From positions 70,381 through 134,380 of the forward strand of contig NZ_JAEDAJ010000005.1 in assembly GCF_016623465.1 (NCBI RefSeq): 64,000 nt of DNA, in the 5' to 3' direction. This document shows positions 24,903-32,797 of this stretch, piece after piece. Every line of letters starts with the position of its first letter. Positions within the stretch are counted from its first letter, which is position 1. This stretch comes from Brachybacterium halotolerans (GTDB taxonomy: Bacteria > Actinomycetota > Actinomycetes > Actinomycetales > Dermabacteraceae). Under the pieces are notes generated by a model. That model was not told the origin of the DNA, ran no database searches, and worked only from the letters and a program-made list of their open reading frames with translations. The position numbers were made by a program, and so were the translations under genes.

Positions 24903-27059
24903 GTGACCCCCACGGCGAGCCCCACCGCCGCCCCCGAGAGCGCGGAGCGGGCCCCGGCCGCGACGCCGACCCCCGCAGCGCCCCGGCGCGCGGGCGTCGG
25001 CGCGCTGCTCGCGGGCGGCGGCGGGCTCGTCGTGCTCGCCCTGGCGCTGGTGATCGTCGGCGCCTGGCACCTCACCCAGGGGACCTCGGGCATCGGCCTC
25101 GGGGACCTGCTGCGCGCCGCCGTCGGGGCGGAGCCCGCCGACCGGGCGGGGGAGGGCGGCGTCCCCGTCTCCGCGATCTTCTCCGCCTCGCGCCTGCCGC
25201 GGCTGCTCGCCGGGGTCGCGGTCGGCTTCGCGCTCGGCGCGGCGGGCGCCGTCCTGCAGTCGATCTCCCGCAACGCCCTCGCCTCGCCCGACACCCTCGC
25301 CGTGACCGCCGGCTCCTACCTCGCGATCGTCGCCGTCGCCGCCTTCGGACTGGCCGTGCCGATCTGGGCGTCCGGCGCCGTGGCCTTCGCCGGCGGCCTC
25401 GCCGCCGCGGGCCTCGTGCTCGCGATCTCGGGCGGCGCGGGGACCTCCACCACGCGGCTCGTGCTCGCCGGGTCCGCGGTCGCGCTCGCCCTGCAGGCCG
25501 CGACCTCCGCCCTGCTCATCCTCTTCGAGGTGCAGACCACGGGCCTGTTCGCCTGGGGGAGCGGCTCCCTCGCCCAGTTGAACCTCGACGCCTCCCTGCG
25601 CGCGATCCCGGTGATCGCCGGCGTGCTCGTGGTGATGCTGCTGATCTCCCGGCGCCTGGACATCCTGGGCCTGGGCGACGACGCCGCCTCCTCCCTCGGC
25701 ATCCCGGTGCGCCGCACCCGCATGCTCGGGATCCTCGGCGCCGTGCTGCTCACCGCGATCGCCGTGACCGTCGCCGGGCCCGTCGGCTTCGTGGGCCTGG
25801 GCGCCCCGGTGCTCGCCCGCCTGCTCGCGGTGCTGCTGCCCGCCCTGCACCGCCACGTGCTGCTCATCCCAGCCTCGGGACTCCTGGGTGCGCTCGTCGT
25901 CATCCTGGCCGACGCGCTGCTGCGCGGCATCGCCGGCGCCGAGGCCGCCGCGAAGATCCCCACCGGCATCGCGACTTCCCTGCTGGGCGCGATCATCATG
26001 ATCGTCCTGGCCCGTCGGCTGCGGGACTCGGGGCCCGCGAAGGAGCCGCCGCAGGCCCGCACCCCGCCGCGCTCCGGCCGGCGCGCCCTCGTGATCGGCG
26101 TGATCGTCCTCGCGGCGCTCGCCGCGGCAGGACTCGTCGGACTGCTCGCGGGCAGCCTCTGGCTGCGCACGGGCGACGTGCTCCTGTGGCTCCAGCACGC
26201 GGCTCCTGCGCCGGTGCGCTTCGCGCTCGACGAGCGCCTGCCGAGGACCACCGCCGCGATCGTGGGCGGCGCGTCGCTCGCGCTGGCCGGCAGCGTCGTG
26301 CAGTCCACCGTCCGCAACCCGCTCGCCGAGCCCGGCATCCTCGGCATCACCGCCGGAGCGGGCCTCGGCGCCGTGCTCGCGATCAGCGCCGGCGGCGCGG
26401 ACGGCGCGAGCCGGCCCGTGATGGTGGGCGCCGCCATCGTCGGCGGCCTCGTCACCTTCGCCGTCATCTACCTGCTGGCCTGGCGGCGCGGCATCCGACC
26501 CGAGCGCCTCGTGCTCGTGGGCATCGGCATGGGCTTCGCCCTCTCCTCCCTCTCCACGTTCCTGCTGCTGTGGCAGAACCCGTGGGACACCCCGCGCCTG
26601 CTCACCTGGCTCTCCGGCACCACCTACGGCCGCAGCCTGGTCGACGTCGCGATCGTCGCCGTGGCCCTGGTGCTCATCGCCCCCTTCGTGCTCTCCCGCT
26701 CGCGCGAGCTCGACCTGCTCGCGCTCGACGAGGACTCGCCGCGGATCCTCGGCGTGCGCCTCGAGCGCACCCGTCTCGCGGTGATCACGTGCGCGGCCGT
26801 GCTCGCCTCCGTCAGTGTCATCGCGGTGGGCACGATCGGGTTCGTGGGGCTCGTCGCCCCGCACCTCGCGCGGGCCCTTGTCGGCGCGAGGCACCTGCGC
26901 TCCGTGCCGGTCGCGATGCTGCTGGGCGCGCTGCTGGTGAGCATCGCCGACACGATCGGCCGCACCCTCATCGCCCCCGCCCAGGTCCCCGCGGGACTCG
27001 TCGTGGCGATCATCGGCGCGCCCTACTTCGTCTGGCTGCTCTGGCGCTCGCGCGCCTGA
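24903..27059 (+). CDS. fused FecCD-type siderophore ABC permease (FhuB-like)
   Basis: The 718-residue protein is two FecCD permease domains in tandem (about 40-375 and 395-715), each with about ten helices and each carrying the conserved entry RLPRLLAGVAVG or RLPRTTAAIVGG and a coupling-helix region. A single fused permease is the FhuB arrangement, so no second permease gene is needed. It partners the ATPase at 22794 and the lipoprotein at 23843. The GTG start lies 8 bases after the previous stop, and translational coupling is likely. It converges on the CtlX-like gene with a gap of 67 bases. Confidence 0.92.
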   Translation: MTPTASPTAAPESAERAPAATPTPAAPRRAGVGALLAGGGGLVVLALALVIVGAWHLTQGTSGIGLGDLLRAAVGAEPADRAGEGGVPVSAIFSASRLPRLLAGVAVGFALGAAGAVLQSISRNALASPDTLAVTAGSYLAIVAVAAFGLAVPIWASGAVAFAGGLAAAGLVLAISGGAGTSTTRLVLAGSAVALALQAATSALLILFEVQTTGLFAWGSGSLAQLNLDASLRAIPVIAGVLVVMLLISRRLDILGLGDDAASSLGIPVRRTRMLGILGAVLLTAIAVTVAGPVGFVGLGAPVLARLLAVLLPALHRHVLLIPASGLLGALVVILADALLRGIAGAEAAAKIPTGIATSLLGAIIMIVLARRLRDSGPAKEPPQARTPPRSGRRALVIGVIVLAALAAAGLVGLLAGSLWLRTGDVLLWLQHAAPAPVRFALDERLPRTTAAIVGGASLALAGSVVQSTVRNPLAEPGILGITAGAGLGAVLAISAGGADGASRPVMVGAAIVGGLVTFAVIYLLAWRRGIRPERLVLVGIGMGFALSSLSTFLLLWQNPWDTPRLLTWLSGTTYGRSLVDVAIVAVALVLIAPFVLSRSRELDLLALDEDSPRILGVRLERTRLAVITCAAVLASVSVIAVGTIGFVGLVAPHLARALVGARHLRSVPVAMLLGALLVSIADTIGRTLIAPAQVPAGLVVAIIGAPYFVWLLWRSRA

Positions 27060-27126
27060 GGAGCCGGGTGCCGATGGGGCTGGCGGAGCCGACGGGACTG
27101 CAGGGGCCGACGGGTCGGCGGGCGCC

Positions 27127-28119
27127 TCAGACGCGCGGCGCCAGGTGGATTCCGGCGATCATGCAGCGCACCGATCCGCCCGCCGTCTCGATCGTCGGCA
27201 CCTCGACCGCGCGCACGCGGCACGAGCGCTCTATCCGCCGACGCTGATCGAGGGTGAGCGCCGCGGCGGCGGTCCCCGACATCATCAGCGAGCGTTCGCC
27301 CGCGGGATCGGAGGCCGCGCCCGCCTCCGACACGACCTCGAGGCAGTTCCCCGCGAAGGCCCGCACCTGGCCCTCGTCGATCTCGACGACCTCCCGGCCG
27401 CCCGCGCGCAGGCGCTCGCGCACGGCCTCCCGCCGCGCCGGGTCCCGGATCATCGAGGCGCCCAGGACGGCGACCTCGTTCCCCACGCTCATCAGCACGT
27501 TCGTGTGATAGACGGGCACGCTCGCGGCGTCGGCCGCATCGAAGACGAGGGGTTCGAGACCGAGGTCCGCGCACACTTCCGCGAGCAGCGTCTCGTCGAG
27601 GCGCCGCGAGCGGCACGCGAAGGCCGTGCCCGTGACGTCGTCGAGCACCATCGCCCCGGTGCCCTCGAGGAAGCGCGCGTCGGCCTCCCCGTCGGAGTAG
27701 TCCACGACCCTGCGCACGTGGAAGCACCTGCGCAGCGCGGCGACGATGTCCGCGCGGCGCTCGGCGCGGCGGCTGGGCGCATACATGGGGAACAGGGCGA
27801 GCGTGCCGTCCGCGTGCGTGCTCAGCCAGTTGTTCGGGAACACGCTGTCGGGGGTCGCCGTGCCCGGATCATCGAACATCGTCACCGCGACGCCCGCTGC
27901 GTCGAGCGCGTCCGCGAGGCGCCCCACCTCGTCGTACGCCCGCCGGGCGAGCACGGCGGGGTCCTCGGCGCGCGCGGCGCCGAGGGACTGGAAGGCGTTG
28001 TCGAGCGCCGTCTCCGGGTTCGCCGTGAAGTGGTGGGGCCGCACCAGCAACGCCCGCGACGGGGACTGCACGGGGAGCGGATGCTCCGACCGAGCACCGG
28101 CGAGGGCCGGGGCACTCAT
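27127..28119 (-). CDS. citrulline/dimethylarginine hydrolase-like protein (CtlX type)
   Basis: The 330-residue protein belongs to the amidinotransferase/DDAH fold. Visible motifs are DSVFPNNWLSTH, the central YHTNVLMSVG and the C-terminal GGSVRCMIAGIHL, whose Cys is the expected nucleophile. The arrangement matches citrulline-utilisation hydrolase CtlX, which would yield ornithine. It overlaps the ornithine cyclodeaminase gene by four bases (ATGA), so a citrulline or arginine to ornithine to proline route is a coherent inference. The DDAH or arginine deiminase alternative is not excluded. Confidence 0.82.
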   Translation of the reverse strand: MSAPALAGARSEHPLPVQSPSRALLVRPHHFTANPETALDNAFQSLGAARAEDPAVLARRAYDEVGRLADALDAAGVAVTMFDDPGTATPDSVFPNNWLSTHADGTLALFPMYAPSRRAERRADIVAALRRCFHVRRVVDYSDGEADARFLEGTGAMVLDDVTGTAFACRSRRLDETLLAEVCADLGLEPLVFDAADAASVPVYHTNVLMSVGNEVAVLGASMIRDPARREAVRERLRAGGREVVEIDEGQVRAFAGNCLEVVSEAGAASDPAGERSLMMSGTAAAALTLDQRRRIERSCRVRAVEVPTIETAGGSVRCMIAGIHLAPRV

Positions 28120-29150
28120 CGCCCGCCGACCGGGGACAGCGAGTTGACCAGCGAGAACAGATCCTTGGGGTCGCTCGGGGAGGCCACCAGGTCCACGTCG
28201 GAGACGAGGTCGGTGCCGGCCGTCGCGTCGCGTGCGCAGCGCAGGCCCGAGAAGTCGGAGATCGCGAAGCCCACCGAGTCGAACACGGTGATCTGCTCGG
28301 GCGAGGTGCGCCCTGCGGCGGTGCCCGTGAGCACCTCCCAGAGCTCGGTGACGGCGAAGTCATCCGGCATCTGCTGGATCTCGCCCTCGATGCGGGTCTG
28401 CGGCGTGAACTCGACGAACACGTCACCGGCCTCGAGGATCCGCGGGTCCAGCTCGGTCTTGCCGGGGCAGTCGCCGCCGATCGCGTTGACGTGCACGCCG
28501 GGGCGCACGTCGGCCAGGTCCAGGACCCGGTTCTGGGCCTTGTCCGCGGTGCAGGTCGTGATGATGTCCGCGCCCTCGGCCGCCTCCGCGGCGGTCGCGG
28601 CGTCGTGGATGCGGAAGCCGAGCGGCTCGAGGTTGCGGCGCACCTTGTCGACCGCCGCGGGGTCGACGTCGAACACGCGCAGCTCCTCGATGCCGAGCAC
28701 ACCCCGGAAGGCGAGCGCCTGGAACTCCGACTGCGAGCCCGCGCCGACGAGGGCGAGCACGCGGGAGTCGGGCCGGGCGAGGGTGCGGGCGGCGAGGGCG
28801 GAAACGGCCGCCGTGCGCAGCGCCGTCAGCAGCGTCATCTCGGAGAGGAACACCGGGTAGCCGTTGTCGACGTCGGCGAGGACGCCGAAGGCGGTCACGG
28901 TCTGGAAGCCGCGCGCGGGGTTCGAGGGATGACCGTTGACGTACTTGAACGCGTACGTCTCGCCGTCGGAGGTCGGCATCAGCTCGATCACGCCGAACGG
29001 GGTGTGGCTCGCGATCCGGGGGATCCGCTCGAAGCTCTGCCAGCGCCGGAAGTCGTGGTCGAGGTACCCGACCATGGTGGTGAGGATGTTCTGGGCGCCG
29101 TCCCGCACGATCCAGCGGGCCATGTTCGCCACGTCGAGCAGCTGCGTCAT
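28116..29150 (-). CDS. ornithine cyclodeaminase
   Basis: The 344-residue protein has the mu-crystallin/ornithine cyclodeaminase fold: KYVNGHPSNPARG for substrate and Lys, the NAD motif GAGSQSEFQA, and the HVNAIGGDCPGKTEL segment. It would convert ornithine to proline plus ammonia with bound NAD. ATG 29150 has GGAG eight bases upstream; ATG 29156 (MTMTQLL) is the other option with poor spacing. It is the first gene of an operon with the CtlX-like hydrolase and is divergent from an AsnC/Lrp regulator. Confidence 0.9.
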   Translation of the reverse strand: MTQLLDVANMARWIVRDGAQNILTTMVGYLDHDFRRWQSFERIPRIASHTPFGVIELMPTSDGETYAFKYVNGHPSNPARGFQTVTAFGVLADVDNGYPVFLSEMTLLTALRTAAVSALAARTLARPDSRVLALVGAGSQSEFQALAFRGVLGIEELRVFDVDPAAVDKVRRNLEPLGFRIHDAATAAEAAEGADIITTCTADKAQNRVLDLADVRPGVHVNAIGGDCPGKTELDPRILEAGDVFVEFTPQTRIEGEIQQMPDDFAVTELWEVLTGTAAGRTSPEQITVFDSVGFAISDFSGLRCARDATAGTDLVSDVDLVASPSDPKDLFSLVNSLSPVGGR

Positions 29151-29245
29151 CGTCATCGCTCCGTCTCTCGCGGTGTGCCTGGTGATGCTCAGCGTAGATT
29201 TTGCAGATGGCAGGCGGAAGAGCCGGATCGCGCGAGATCTGCCAA

Positions 29246-29292
29246 GTTCATGCGCATTCTGCGAGCAGGGATCTAGCATTCTGCGCATGAAC
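29246..29292. promoter_or_regulatory. palindrome and direct repeats: putative AsnC/Lrp operator
   Basis: GTTCATGCGCA (29246-29256) and TGCGCATGAAC (29282-29292) are perfect inverted repeats. Inside them GCATTCTGCG is repeated directly at 29254-29263 and 29276-29285, 22 bp apart. The site covers the -10 and start codon of the regulator gene and lies upstream of the divergent cyclodeaminase operon, so autoregulation is likely. Confidence 0.65.
29274..29279 (+). promoter_or_regulatory. -10 element TAGCAT of AsnC/Lrp gene
   Basis: TAGCAT ends 7 bases before the ATG at 29287 and lies inside the operator. Confidence 0.55.
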
Positions 29293-29742
29293 ACTGCACC
29301 GGAGGGCTCCGTGGACCGGCTGACGGACCTGGACCGGCGACTGCTGGCGGCGCTGCGCACCGACGGGCGCGCGCCGATCGCCTCCCTCGCCCAGCGGCTC
29401 GGCGTCTCGCGGGCGACGGTCTCTCACCGGATCGAGAAGCTCACCGCCCAGGGCGTGATCGTCGGCTTCTCGGTGCGCGTGCGCGACTACGGGCAGACGG
29501 CGCCCGTGCGCGCGATCTCCTTCATCGAGGTCGAGGGGCGCACGACGGACCGGGCGATCGACGCCCTGCGCGGCTTCGTCGAGATCCAGAACCTCCACAC
29601 GACCAACGGCGGCTGGGACCTGGTCGCCGAGATCGCCTGCGAGGACCTCGCGGCCTTCGACGGCGTGCTGCGACGGATCCGCGGCATCGAGGGCGTGGTC
29701 AACTCGGAGACGAGCCTGCTGCTGAGCTCGGTGGTGCGCTGA
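29287..29742 (+). CDS. Lrp/AsnC family transcriptional regulator
   Basis: The 151-residue protein has an N-terminal winged helix (LDRRLLAALRTDGRAPIASL, recognition helix GVSRATVSHRIEKL) and a C-terminal RAM/AsnC ligand-binding domain ending in the usual beta strand TSLLLSSVV. It probably senses an amino acid such as ornithine, arginine or citrulline and controls the divergent operon. The leaderless ATG 29287 sits inside an 11-bp palindrome, which suggests tight autoregulation. Confidence 0.9.
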   Translation: MNTAPEGSVDRLTDLDRRLLAALRTDGRAPIASLAQRLGVSRATVSHRIEKLTAQGVIVGFSVRVRDYGQTAPVRAISFIEVEGRTTDRAIDALRGFVEIQNLHTTNGGWDLVAEIACEDLAAFDGVLRRIRGIEGVVNSETSLLLSSVVR

Positions 29743-29783
29743 CGGGGCCGGGACGTCGCGGTCGTCGCGGATCCGGGCATGGG

Positions 29784-29845
29784 CGGACCCGCAGGCTGCG
29801 CTCGTGCGCCTGCCGGATGGACGAGGTCCGGCGCCTGCGGGTCCG
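29784..29845. terminator. long inverted repeat after the AsnC/Lrp gene
   Basis: CGGACCCGCAGGC (29784-29796) pairs perfectly with GCCTGCGGGTCCG (29833-29845), a 13-bp stem around a 36-base GC-rich loop, 42 bases after the AsnC stop. It may terminate that gene, or structure the minus-strand leader transcript that begins near 29988. Confidence 0.5.
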
Positions 29846-29923
29846 GGCAGCTCGGTGGGATTCGCTGCACGTCCCTCGATCTGGTGGTCGGCGGCGGTGC
29901 CGCCGGTCAGGTCGATGGTCGCC

Positions 29924-29962
29924 TCAGCGGCGAGCCACCTCACATGTCCGAGAGAACTTCAT
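29924..29962 (-). CDS. 12-codon ORF with a perfect Shine-Dalgarno (leader-peptide-like)
   Basis: The minus strand reads ATG then MKFSRTCEVARR and TGA. Six bases upstream of the ATG is AAGGAGGTGATC (29969-29980), a full match to the anti-Shine-Dalgarno end of 16S rRNA, the best ribosome site in the window. A strong promoter lies just behind it. No gene follows in the same direction; the transcript would run antisense into the AsnC gene. The peptide contains Cys and three Arg, as in some attenuator peptides, but no regulated operon is visible. Function unknown. Confidence 0.5.
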   Translation of the reverse strand: MKFSRTCEVARR

Positions 29963-29994
29963 CTGTCGGATCACCTCCTTCCCTGTGTCCGACG

Positions 29995-30024
29995 AGCGTA
30001 GGACTGGACGCGAGAGGGCGGCAA
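29995..30024 (-). promoter_or_regulatory. orphan sigma-70-type promoter
   Basis: On the minus strand TTGCCG (30019-30024) and TACGCT (29995-30000) are 18 bases apart, giving a predicted start near 29988. It lies downstream of the histidine kinase gene and drives only the 12-codon ORF. Confidence 0.55.
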
Positions 30025-30129
30025 GGGATTAAAAGGAGCGGACGCGGGCGCGGGGTCGGGAGCGTGAGCACGCGGGGGCCGGGAGCGGACGCGGAGGCGT
30101 GCACCGGTGACGACGAGCAGGGCTCGAGC

Positions 30130-31353
30130 TCAGCCCGCAGGCAACACGAGGTCGAGGCGGAAGCCGCCGTCGACCCGCTGCGCCGTGACGCCGCCGCCGT
30201 GGGCCTCGGCGATGCCGCGCACGATCGCGAGGCCGAGGCCCGCGCCGCCGGAGGCGCCGAGGTCGTCGGACTGCGTGCGCGCGGGATCCTCGCGCCACCC
30301 GACCTCGAAGATCCGCCCGATGTGCTCGCTCGCGACGCCCGGCCCCTGGTCCAGGACGCTGAGGACCAGGCGGCTGCCGGGCAGGACGTCGGCCGAGACC
30401 ACGATCTCCCCGCCGTCGGGGGAGTGGCGCACGCCGTTGCTGAGGAGGTTCGCGAGCGCTCGCGTGAGCTCGCGCGGATCCGCCCGCAGCACGCGGCCCT
30501 CGATGCCGCGGTGCACAATGCGGATGCCGCGGCGCTGGGCCACGGGCATCACGTCGGCGACGGCGTCGGAGACGAGATCCAGCAGCTCGACGGTCTCCCG
30601 CCGCAGCACGAGGGTTCCGGACTGCAGGCGGGAGAGCTCGAAGAGGTCCTCGACCATCGAGCTGAGGGTGTCCACGCGACCGCGGATGCCGCGCGCATAG
30701 GCGGTGGGATCGTCGGCGGTGCCCGCCTCGATCGCCTCGGCCATCGCGCGCAGACCCGTGAGCGGGGTGCGCAGGTCGTGGGAGATCCACGCGATCGACT
30801 GCCGGCGGTCCGCGTCCAGCGCCTCGATCTCCGCGCGCGCCGCGTCGAGCCGACGGGACGTCTCCTCGAGCTCGGTCGAGAGGGTCTCGAACTCCCTCCA
30901 GCCGGGCCCGCCGGCCCCGCCCGCGCCCTCGGACCCGTCCGTGCCGTCGGATCCGTCCGCGCCGGCCGAGCCACCGGTCCCGATGCCGGTCCCGACACCG
31001 GTCCCGACGCCGGCCCGATCCCCGAGCCGCCGCGCCGAGTCCGCGAGCGCCGTGATCGAGGTGCGGACCCGCCGGCCCAGCAGCAGTCGCGCGGCCGCGA
31101 TCGAGATCAGGCCCGAGACGGCGAGCACCCAGGCCAGGACCGCGAGATCGTGCGCGGAGAAGTACATCTCCACGAGCACCGCGAGGGTCGTCGCCGCGAT
31201 CGAGAGCACCGTCGCGACCAGCAGGATCACCGTCTGCGAGACGATGCTGCCGCGCCGGTTCAGGCGCAGCGCCCACCAGGCGCCGCCCATCACGACGCCC
31301 GTGCACACGATCGTGGTCGCGACGATCAGCAGGTAGTCGATCGGGCTCAGCAC
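30130..31353 (-). CDS. sensor histidine kinase
   Basis: The 407-residue kinase has about three membrane helices (residues 7-92), a HAMP-like stretch and an unusual Gly/Thr/Asp/Ser linker (about 114-151, GVGTGVGTGIGTG then GSDGTDGSEGAGG). A coiled coil follows, then the DHp H-box SIAWISHDLRTPLTG with His192, N-box ALANLLSNGVRHS, G1 DQGPGVA and G2 GGAGLGLAIV. It has little extracellular sequence, so it may sense within the membrane. The GTG start overlaps the response-regulator stop by seven bases; the two form one operon. Confidence 0.92.
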   Translation of the reverse strand: MLSPIDYLLIVATTIVCTGVVMGGAWWALRLNRRGSIVSQTVILLVATVLSIAATTLAVLVEMYFSAHDLAVLAWVLAVSGLISIAAARLLLGRRVRTSITALADSARRLGDRAGVGTGVGTGIGTGGSAGADGSDGTDGSEGAGGAGGPGWREFETLSTELEETSRRLDAARAEIEALDADRRQSIAWISHDLRTPLTGLRAMAEAIEAGTADDPTAYARGIRGRVDTLSSMVEDLFELSRLQSGTLVLRRETVELLDLVSDAVADVMPVAQRRGIRIVHRGIEGRVLRADPRELTRALANLLSNGVRHSPDGGEIVVSADVLPGSRLVLSVLDQGPGVASEHIGRIFEVGWREDPARTQSDDLGASGGAGLGLAIVRGIAEAHGGGVTAQRVDGGFRLDLVLPAG

Positions 31354-32057
31354 GTCGGCCCCGTCTCCAGGCGGTACCCGGCGCCCCACTCGGTGCGCAG
31401 GAAGCGCGGGGTCGTCGGGTCGGGCTCGATCTTCTCGCGCAGGCGGCGCACGTGGACGGTCACCGTCGAGGCATCGCCCTCGCTCCAGCCCCAGACCTCG
31501 CGGAGGATCTCGTCGCGGCGCACCACCTGGCCCTCGCGACCCAGCAGGAACAGGAACAGCTCGTACTCGCGCGAGGTCAGCGCGATCTCGCGGTCCCCGA
31601 TCCGCAGCCGCCTGTGCGCGGGATCCACGCGGAACGCCCCGGCCGTGAACGCGACGGGCGCCGCATCCGGCAGACGCCGACGCAGCAGGGCCTCGAGCCG
31701 CAGCTGCAGCTCGCGCAGGGAGAAGGGCTTGGGGAGGTAGTCGTCGGCCCCGTGCTCGAGGCCCTCGATGCGGTGGTCGACGGTGCCCAGCGCGGTGAGC
31801 ATGAGGATCGGAACGTCGCTGATCCCGCGCACGCGGCGGCACAGCTCGTCGCCGCTGAGCCGCGGCAGCATACGGTCCAGCACGATCACGTCCGGGACCT
31901 GCGCCCGTATCGCCTCCCACGCGGCATCGCCCGCCGCGAAGGCGTCGACCCGGTGGCCGGCCGCCCGCAGATGGTCGCCGACCACCGTGCGCACGGCCGG
32001 ATCGTCCTCGACGATCATCACCCGCGCGCCCGCGCTCGTCCTCTCGCTGCCGGCCAC
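31347..32057 (-). CDS. OmpR-family response regulator
   Basis: The 236-residue protein has a receiver domain with acidic pocket ED at 17-18 (VEDDP), phospho-acceptor Asp61 in VLDRMLP and Lys110 in PKPF, followed by a winged-helix DNA-binding domain (LTSREYELFLFLL, then VTVHVRRLREK). It is expected to bind tandem direct repeats about 10 or 20 bp apart; such repeats lie 36-90 bases upstream of its own start. GTG 32057 is set by the leaderless promoter at 32064. Confidence 0.93.
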   Translation of the reverse strand: MAGSERTSAGARVMIVEDDPAVRTVVGDHLRAAGHRVDAFAAGDAAWEAIRAQVPDVIVLDRMLPRLSGDELCRRVRGISDVPILMLTALGTVDHRIEGLEHGADDYLPKPFSLRELQLRLEALLRRRLPDAAPVAFTAGAFRVDPAHRRLRIGDREIALTSREYELFLFLLGREGQVVRRDEILREVWGWSEGDASTVTVHVRRLREKIEPDPTTPRFLRTEWGAGYRLETGPTC

Positions 32058-32063
32058 GCAGCC

Positions 32064-32069
32064 AGCGTA
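32064..32069 (-). promoter_or_regulatory. -10 element TACGCT of the two-component operon
   Basis: TACGCT ends 6 bases before GTG 32057 on the minus strand. Confidence 0.55.
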
Positions 32070-32092
32070 GGCGCAGGGGACGGCCGCGGATC

Positions 32093-32147
32093 TTACGGAT
32101 CCGTCACGCGCCCTTACGGTTCCGTCATCGCGCTCACAGAGCCGTCA
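32093..32147. promoter_or_regulatory. three direct repeats, 20-21 bp period: putative response-regulator sites
   Basis: TTACGGATCCGTCA (32093), TTACGGTTCCGTCA (32114) and TCACAGAGCCGTCA (32134) are 21 and 20 bp apart. They lie between the two-component operon and the divergent DM13 lipoprotein gene, starting about 24 bases upstream of the TACGCT hexamer. The spacing fits OmpR-family binding on one DNA face. Confidence 0.65.
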
Positions 32148-32257
32148 TCCTCCTTCTCCGCGGCCGACGGGCCGGGTCGACTGGTCGTCATCGGGGTCGG
32201 CATCGGGCCGGCCCCTGGGTCGGGAAGCACCCCGGCCCTCGACACAGGAGGAATCCC

Positions 32258-32797
32258 ATGCGCATCACCCGCACCCTGCAGCGCGCCGCCCTCGGCGCCG
32301 GAGCACTCGCGCTCGCCGCCGGCCTCGCCGCCTGCGGATCCGGCTCGGGCGGCTCGATGGACGACGGCGCGGCGAAGGACGGCTCGTCGTCCATGCAGAC
32401 GAGCGATGGAGGCGGAGACTCAGGCATGACGTCCGACGGGGGCGGGGACATGAGCGGCGACATGGGCAGTGACATGGGCGGCGACATGGCGATGTCCATG
32501 GCGCACGGCACCTTCGCGGGGGCGAACGGCAAGAGCGTCGCAGGGAAGGTGAGCATCGAGGACGGGAAGCTCATGCTCAGCGGATTCTCCTCGGATGAGG
32601 GGCCCGACCTGCACCTCTACCTCGCGAAGGGCGACGACGAGGCCGCCGTCGGCTCGGGGATGGAGCTCGGCGACGTCGCCTACGACTCGGCCGAGCAGAC
32701 GTTCTCCGTCGAGGGCGTCGACCTCTCGCAGTACGACCACGTGGTCGTCCACTGCGACAAGGCCAAGGCCGTGTTCGGCAGCGCCGCGCTGTCGTGA
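32258..32797 (+). CDS. lipoprotein with DM13 domain
   Basis: The 179-residue protein has a lipoprotein signal (lipobox GLAAC then GSGS), a Gly/Asp/Met/Ser-rich low-complexity linker (about 30-80, repeated GGDMSGDMGSDMGG) and a DM13 domain (about 82-179). The domain shows GPDLHLYLAK, a terminal VHCDKAKAVFGSA with one conserved Cys, and the expected strand pattern. DM13 domains are proposed redox or electron-transfer modules. AGGAGG lies eight bases before the ATG. It is probably controlled by the divergent two-component system and is coupled to the next gene by a GTGA overlap. Confidence 0.88.
   Translation: MRITRTLQRAALGAGALALAAGLAACGSGSGGSMDDGAAKDGSSSMQTSDGGGDSGMTSDGGGDMSGDMGSDMGGDMAMSMAHGTFAGANGKSVAGKVSIEDGKLMLSGFSSDEGPDLHLYLAKGDDEAAVGSGMELGDVAYDSAEQTFSVEGVDLSQYDHVVVHCDKAKAVFGSAALS

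Larger units (their letters stand above)
29743..30129. other. 387-base gap between AsnC and histidine kinase genes
   Basis: The gap holds the inverted repeat at 29784-29845, the short ORF at 29924-29962 and its promoter, all given separately. Nothing else was seen except an AT-rich patch near 30028-30034 (TTAAAA). No ordinary gene fits. Confidence 0.6.

Noticed and set aside
29248-29943. 231-codon minus-strand frame starting near the perfect Shine-Dalgarno
   Set aside because: Its GTG start is not positioned by that site and most of it is antisense to the AsnC gene with poor codon use.
29968-29980. GGATCACCTCCTT on the plus strand looks like the 3' end of 16S rRNA
   Set aside because: No other rRNA sequence surrounds it; it is the complement of a perfect Shine-Dalgarno on the minus strand.
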